From contig CM007319.1 of assembly GCA_000333855.2 (NCBI GenBank), positions 1,304,361 through 1,365,537 on the forward strand: a stretch of DNA of 61,177 nucleotides, read 5' to 3'. Positions 57,856 to 61,177 of the stretch are shown piece after piece. Numbering within the stretch: the first letter of the stretch is position 1; each line of letters opens with the position of its first letter. A model generated the notes under the pieces. That model was given only the letters and a program-made list of their open reading frames with translations. It had not been told where the DNA came from and searched no databases. Position numbers and translations under genes: made by a program. This DNA is from Endotrypanum monterogeii (taxonomy: Eukaryota > Euglenozoa > Kinetoplastea > Trypanosomatida > Trypanosomatidae).

Positions 57856-58533
57856 CTAAGCAGCTTGGGGACGCTTTTCCTCTGGCAGAGGAAATCCTGG
57901 AACCATGTCATGCACTATCTCGTCCGGAATGAGCTTGTGCCCATACGCACTTGTCATGGTGCCTTTCTCCCAGTTTGTGGGCGAAAACTCAGAGCGCATG
58001 AGTGAGCGGTTTGGCTCTTTCCACATGATCGGGTTCGCCGGATCCCTCTCATCCCACCCGCTCAGTCTTTGGGAGGCTGCTAGATTCCAGTAGAAGGACG
58101 GCATGTAGTACGGAATGCCAAGGTACAGAATACTAGGAAAAAACTTCTTGTCCTCTGCAGTATAGTCCTTTGTCAGCTCCATGAACTTGCTCTTGAGGAG
58201 CTGTAGGCGATATGTCTCATGGGCCCTGCACACCATCCAAGACTCCTCGAACTCGTGGCAATTAACAGTACCCCACGTAACCGGCTTCAAGTTGCGCATA
58301 CAACGATTAAATGGAATCCAGCGGTGCACACAGTGATCGCGGTACACAATGGGAACCTGGTTCAGCTCCATGAAGTCACGTGACACCGTCATCGGACGAC
58401 GCTGATGACCACGATCGGCACCGAATGGATCCAGCTTGTTCCACAACAGTGGGTTGTCATACGGCCCCAAGTTGATGGGGGGTAACGAATCCCCCGCCTT
58501 GAGGGATGACAAGTCATTGAGATACTCCGTCAT
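57856..58533 (-). CDS. NDUFB7: NDUFB7-like (B18) complex I accessory subunit, twin CX9C
   Basis: A 225-aa protein whose centre matches NDUFB7. Cys68 and Cys78 form one CX9C motif (in YRDHCVHRWIPFNRC) and Cys92 and Cys102 the second, giving a coiled-coil-helix-coiled-coil-helix fold held by two disulfides. The sequence after it (RAHETYRLQLLKSKFMEL) matches the family's charged helix. Human NDUFB7 is about 137 aa; this one has extra N- and C-terminal parts, including a Tyr/Trp/Pro-rich stretch (LGIPYYMPSFYWNLA). There is no presequence, as expected for CX9C proteins imported by the Mia40-type route into the intermembrane space, where NDUFB7 sits on the complex I membrane arm. The start is supported by a splice acceptor about 50 nt upstream. 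Confidence 0.85.
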   Translation of the reverse strand: MTEYLNDLSSLKAGDSLPPINLGPYDNPLLWNKLDPFGADRGHQRRPMTVSRDFMELNQVPIVYRDHCVHRWIPFNRCMRNLKPVTWGTVNCHEFEESWMVCRAHETYRLQLLKSKFMELTKDYTAEDKKFFPSILYLGIPYYMPSFYWNLAASQRLSGWDERDPANPIMWKEPNRSLMRSEFSPTNWEKGTMTSAYGHKLIPDEIVHDMVPGFPLPEEKRPQAA

Positions 58534-58581
58534 CGATCCAGTAAACAGAGTGAAGACAAAAATACGTGAAGAAAGCCTACA

Positions 58582-58604
58582 CTAGGGAAAACAAAAAAAA
58601 AAAA
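58582..58604 (-). promoter_or_regulatory. Predicted trans-splice acceptor for the NDUFB7-like gene
   Basis: On the minus strand T12-G-TTTTCCCTAG places the AG at 58583-58582, about 48 nt before the ATG. Confidence 0.65.
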
Positions 58605-58730
58605 TACGCTACACGTGGATACAAAAGAAAAAAAAAAATTAAAAGCGTAAAAACTCCCCACGAAGAACACAGTGCTCTTTACGACAATCACCTCCGCTGC
58701 CGCTATTTGAGTAGTGCACCACTTCGCAAC

Positions 58731-58746
58731 TAATAATATTAATAAT

Positions 58747-58780
<34 letters not shown>
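58731..58780. repeat. (AAT)n(AT)n compound microsatellite
   Basis: An AAT-type run (to about 58751) passes into a TA run of about 30 bases. Confidence 0.9.
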
Positions 58781-58783
<3 letters not shown>

Positions 58784-61073
58784 GTCTCCAATTTTTTGTT
58801 CTGGAAAACGCGGGGATGTCAGAGACTCCCCCTTCCTTTTTACCCCGAATGCGCAGCTCTGGTTGTTCAGTGAAGAAAGCACCACGCCCGTAGCCGCGAC
58901 TGTTGAGGAGAGATCAAAAAAAAAAAAAAAGGAGGAGGATCTATCCGCAGTAGAAAAAAAAAAGGGGGATGTCTCGTGGCGACTGTGCCGGAGAGTCACC
59001 TGAGGAGATCGTTTTTTTTTTCTTTAATACTAGAGGTGCGCAAAGTGCTCAAGTGTGGCTCTCGAAGCAATAGCGACGAGAGAGGAAGTGAAAGGAGAGG
59101 AGGAAGGAGATAGCTTAAGAACACCGCGCCCCTTCACTATGAATAGGCCACTGATGCGAGTGCTAGTCTTGAAGTCTGCTAGTGTCTTCTTTTGTTGCTT
59201 GCTCTGGAGTGTTTGCGCGCCAGGGTACGCTGATTGAGGTTCTCGAGGCGCCCCTGTGAAGCGTGTGTTGTGGAGGTGCCTTGTGCTACTAATTTTGAGA
59301 AAAAAAAAGTTAAAATCTTCGAAATACCTTTACTCGTATTTCTGTTCTATTCGCTAAATCTAGAAATGGAGCGCGACAATTGACCCCAGTGAAAAAAACA
59401 ACTCCAGCGCGAAGCAAACACAAAGTCTCCGGCCTGCAAGAAGCATGTCAACGCGCATCAAGAAGAAAAAGGGTAAGACGGGGGAGCAAGTGTAGGAGAA
59501 TCCCAAAGCAGCGAAAGCGGTTCAACACGAAAAGAGGAATGCCGGGGAATTCACTCGAAGCGGCCCATACCCCTTTGAGAAGCGTGCACCGCCCACCCAC
59601 AGACGCCGAATGAACGATTCTTCCATGCATTCATGATTGAATATTTGCAGCCTGGAGTGGACGCTCTTGCCAGAGGGCCGCGTCCGAACGCTCTGGAAAA
59701 AAAAAAAAGAACTCCCCTATCGAGAACCTCTTAGGTGAGCGTTGTGCTCCTCTGAACCATCGAGTGGTGATTCTGTTCCCACCGTTTTTTTTTTCTTCTC
59801 GTTGACCTCTCTTGCTTATCCATCCCCACACTCAGAGGGTGCGAGAGAAACTGCATACATGCACTCTACTCAAAAACTTGCCCCCCCCCCTCCTCTCTGG
59901 AACCATAGGGATAAAGCACAGCTGTGCACCTCACGTCATCGTTTTGTGTGTGTAGCTTTGAGAAAATATTCGTTTTTGAAAGTTTTGAAAAAAAAAATAG
60001 TTGCCTGCAAGATTGATCACAGACCTCATTCGACCCCTGCCGCGCACCTGCCGCTGATTCCTTGGTAGACGACGCATATGAATACAACCACCAACACCAC
60101 GAGCCTTCGTTTTTGTTTTTTTTTTGTATCACACGTCAATTGCGACCCCCACTTCCGCTGCTGCCTTTCGTATCATCCAGGGGCCACATTTAGTCGCGAG
60201 AGTGTAATAATAATTGAAAGAAAAAAAAACAAGAGAAGGGCAGTGAAGAGCAACGGGCAAAGACCGTTTGATTCTGTCGATCATATCCTTCAAGCCGCAT
60301 CTGTGGAAAGAGTTGGAGAGGAGGGCAAACGCAGCTGTCTATCATACAGTTACTGTTTCCCAAGGCACAAGAGTCAAAACCAAAGGAGGCGACTATCCAG
60401 AGTCATGTGTCGGTATTGTCACTTGAGGAAGGTAAACAAAAGCCGATTAGAAAGCAATAAGAAAGGAGAAGGAAGAAGTCAGCGATAAGCGCAGAGGCAG
60501 GCAGACACTGCACTCCTCCACCCCCCCTCCCTCTCCTTCTTTCTCGCCACGAGCCCTCCCGTATTTTCAAGCCTTTCCGCCACGTACTCAAATCATATCG
60601 AGTACGGCGATTGATCATTCTAACCCCTCCCAATGGAAAAAAAAATAGAAAAAAAAAGAAAGGATGAAAAAATTGTTTATTGTTTGTTCAGAGATAGCCA
60701 TCTGTGTGTGTGGATGGCACGCAGTTCACATGAATGCCCCAGACGATCAAATAAGGTGAAAGAAGACGTCAAAAAGCGATAAGAAGCGCAAACACACACG
60801 CACGTAAATACGAATGGTAAAAATAGGAAAAGATGTACCCAGACGCAGAGCTGAGGCAGCCAGGGGGAAAAGAGAGCATGTTTGTACTGACTAATGGGCA
60901 AAATGCAACAACATTTTTTTTCCTTCTCTACCCGCCCCCACCTCCTCACACATATGCACAGGCACAGGCACAGACACAGTAGAAACAGAACACGGCAAAA
61001 CGAGCCTGTGCGTCGTTTTCTCCGCGCGCGCGTGTGTGTGTGTGTATGTGTGTGTGTGTACGCGAATGGAAGA

Positions 61074-61177
61074 AGTGGGGGAGGGGAGGGGGGGGAGGGG
61101 GGGGGAGGGGGGGGAGGGGGGGAGGGGGGGACGGGGTAAGTAGGGTCGGTCGTTGGTGGTCGGTTACGGGTTAAGGT
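61074..61177. repeat. G-rich scaffold edge
   Basis: Successive runs of four to nine Gs separated by single As (61076-61130), then about 45 bases of G/T-rich irregular sequence. It could fold into G-quadruplexes, but it sits at the very edge and may be low-quality. Confidence 0.7.

Larger units (their letters stand above)
58534..61177. other. Gene-free right end, 2.6 kb
   Basis: Upstream of the NDUFB7-like gene. Contains A11-A13 runs, an AAT/TA tract (58731-58780), a C12 run near 59882, a TG tract (about 61030-61060) and a G-rich terminus. No gene is supported on either strand. Confidence 0.6.

Noticed and set aside
61130..61177. Possible telomere repeat (GGGTT-like words)
   Set aside because: There is no periodic TTAGGG array; the sequence is irregular and at the scaffold edge.
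1..61177. CRISPR arrays, bacterial operons, insertion sequences, prophage
   Set aside because: The repeats are dinucleotide or trinucleotide microsatellites without spacers, the genes are eukaryotic, and no transposase or integrase motif is seen.

Overview
The window looks like nuclear DNA of a trypanosomatid (kinetoplastid) flagellate. Fifteen intronless protein genes all lie on the minus strand. They are separated by long spacers full of homopolymer runs and TA, CA, TG, AAT and AAC microsatellites. Many start codons are preceded by a polypyrimidine tract and the first downstream AG, which is the layout of a trans-splicing acceptor. This is the organisation of a polycistronic transcription unit read from right to left. 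The exact genus cannot be told from the sequence. Coding sequence fills about 25.8 kb (42%). The composition and simple repeats at both edges suggest the window may be a whole scaffold, and one run of Ns (20155-20550) marks an assembly gap inside a TA microsatellite.

Layout in transcription order (right to left): 58.5-61.2 kb gene-free; an NDUFB7-like complex I subunit with twin CX9C (57.9-58.5 kb); a very large protein with many RanBP2-like zinc-ribbon modules (51.8-56.6 kb); a large protein with PH-like ends (48.6-51.1 kb); a small acidic unknown (47.1-47.7 kb); a MATE transporter (44.1-45.7 kb); the mitochondrial Fe-S scaffold ISCU (42.7-43.2 kb); a PPIL3-like cyclophilin (38.9-39.7 kb); a METTL2/6/8-type tRNA m3C methyltransferase (37.3-38.4 kb); an XPG/Rad2 nuclease (33.7-36.4 kb); an FUSC-like membrane protein (29.7-33.2 kb); a CRAL-TRIO lipid-transfer protein (25.1-26.2 kb); a coiled-coil unknown (21.1-23.4 kb); the ribosome-assembly factor PNO1/Dim2 (19.1-19.8 kb); an unknown (16.9-18.1 kb); and an SCP/FCP1-type phosphatase (11.1-12.8 kb). 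The leftmost 11 kb holds no gene that I can support.

The genes are functionally mixed: mitochondrial biogenesis, DNA repair, RNA modification, ribosome assembly, transport and lipid transfer. This is normal for trypanosomatid units, where co-transcribed genes are usually unrelated and control is mostly post-transcriptional. I see no operon-like pathway, mobile element, CRISPR array, tRNA or rRNA. The points most worth a second look are the zinc-ribbon protein and its ambiguous N-terminus, the 11 kb gene-free end, perfect palindromes in the spacers, and a few gene-specific insertions.
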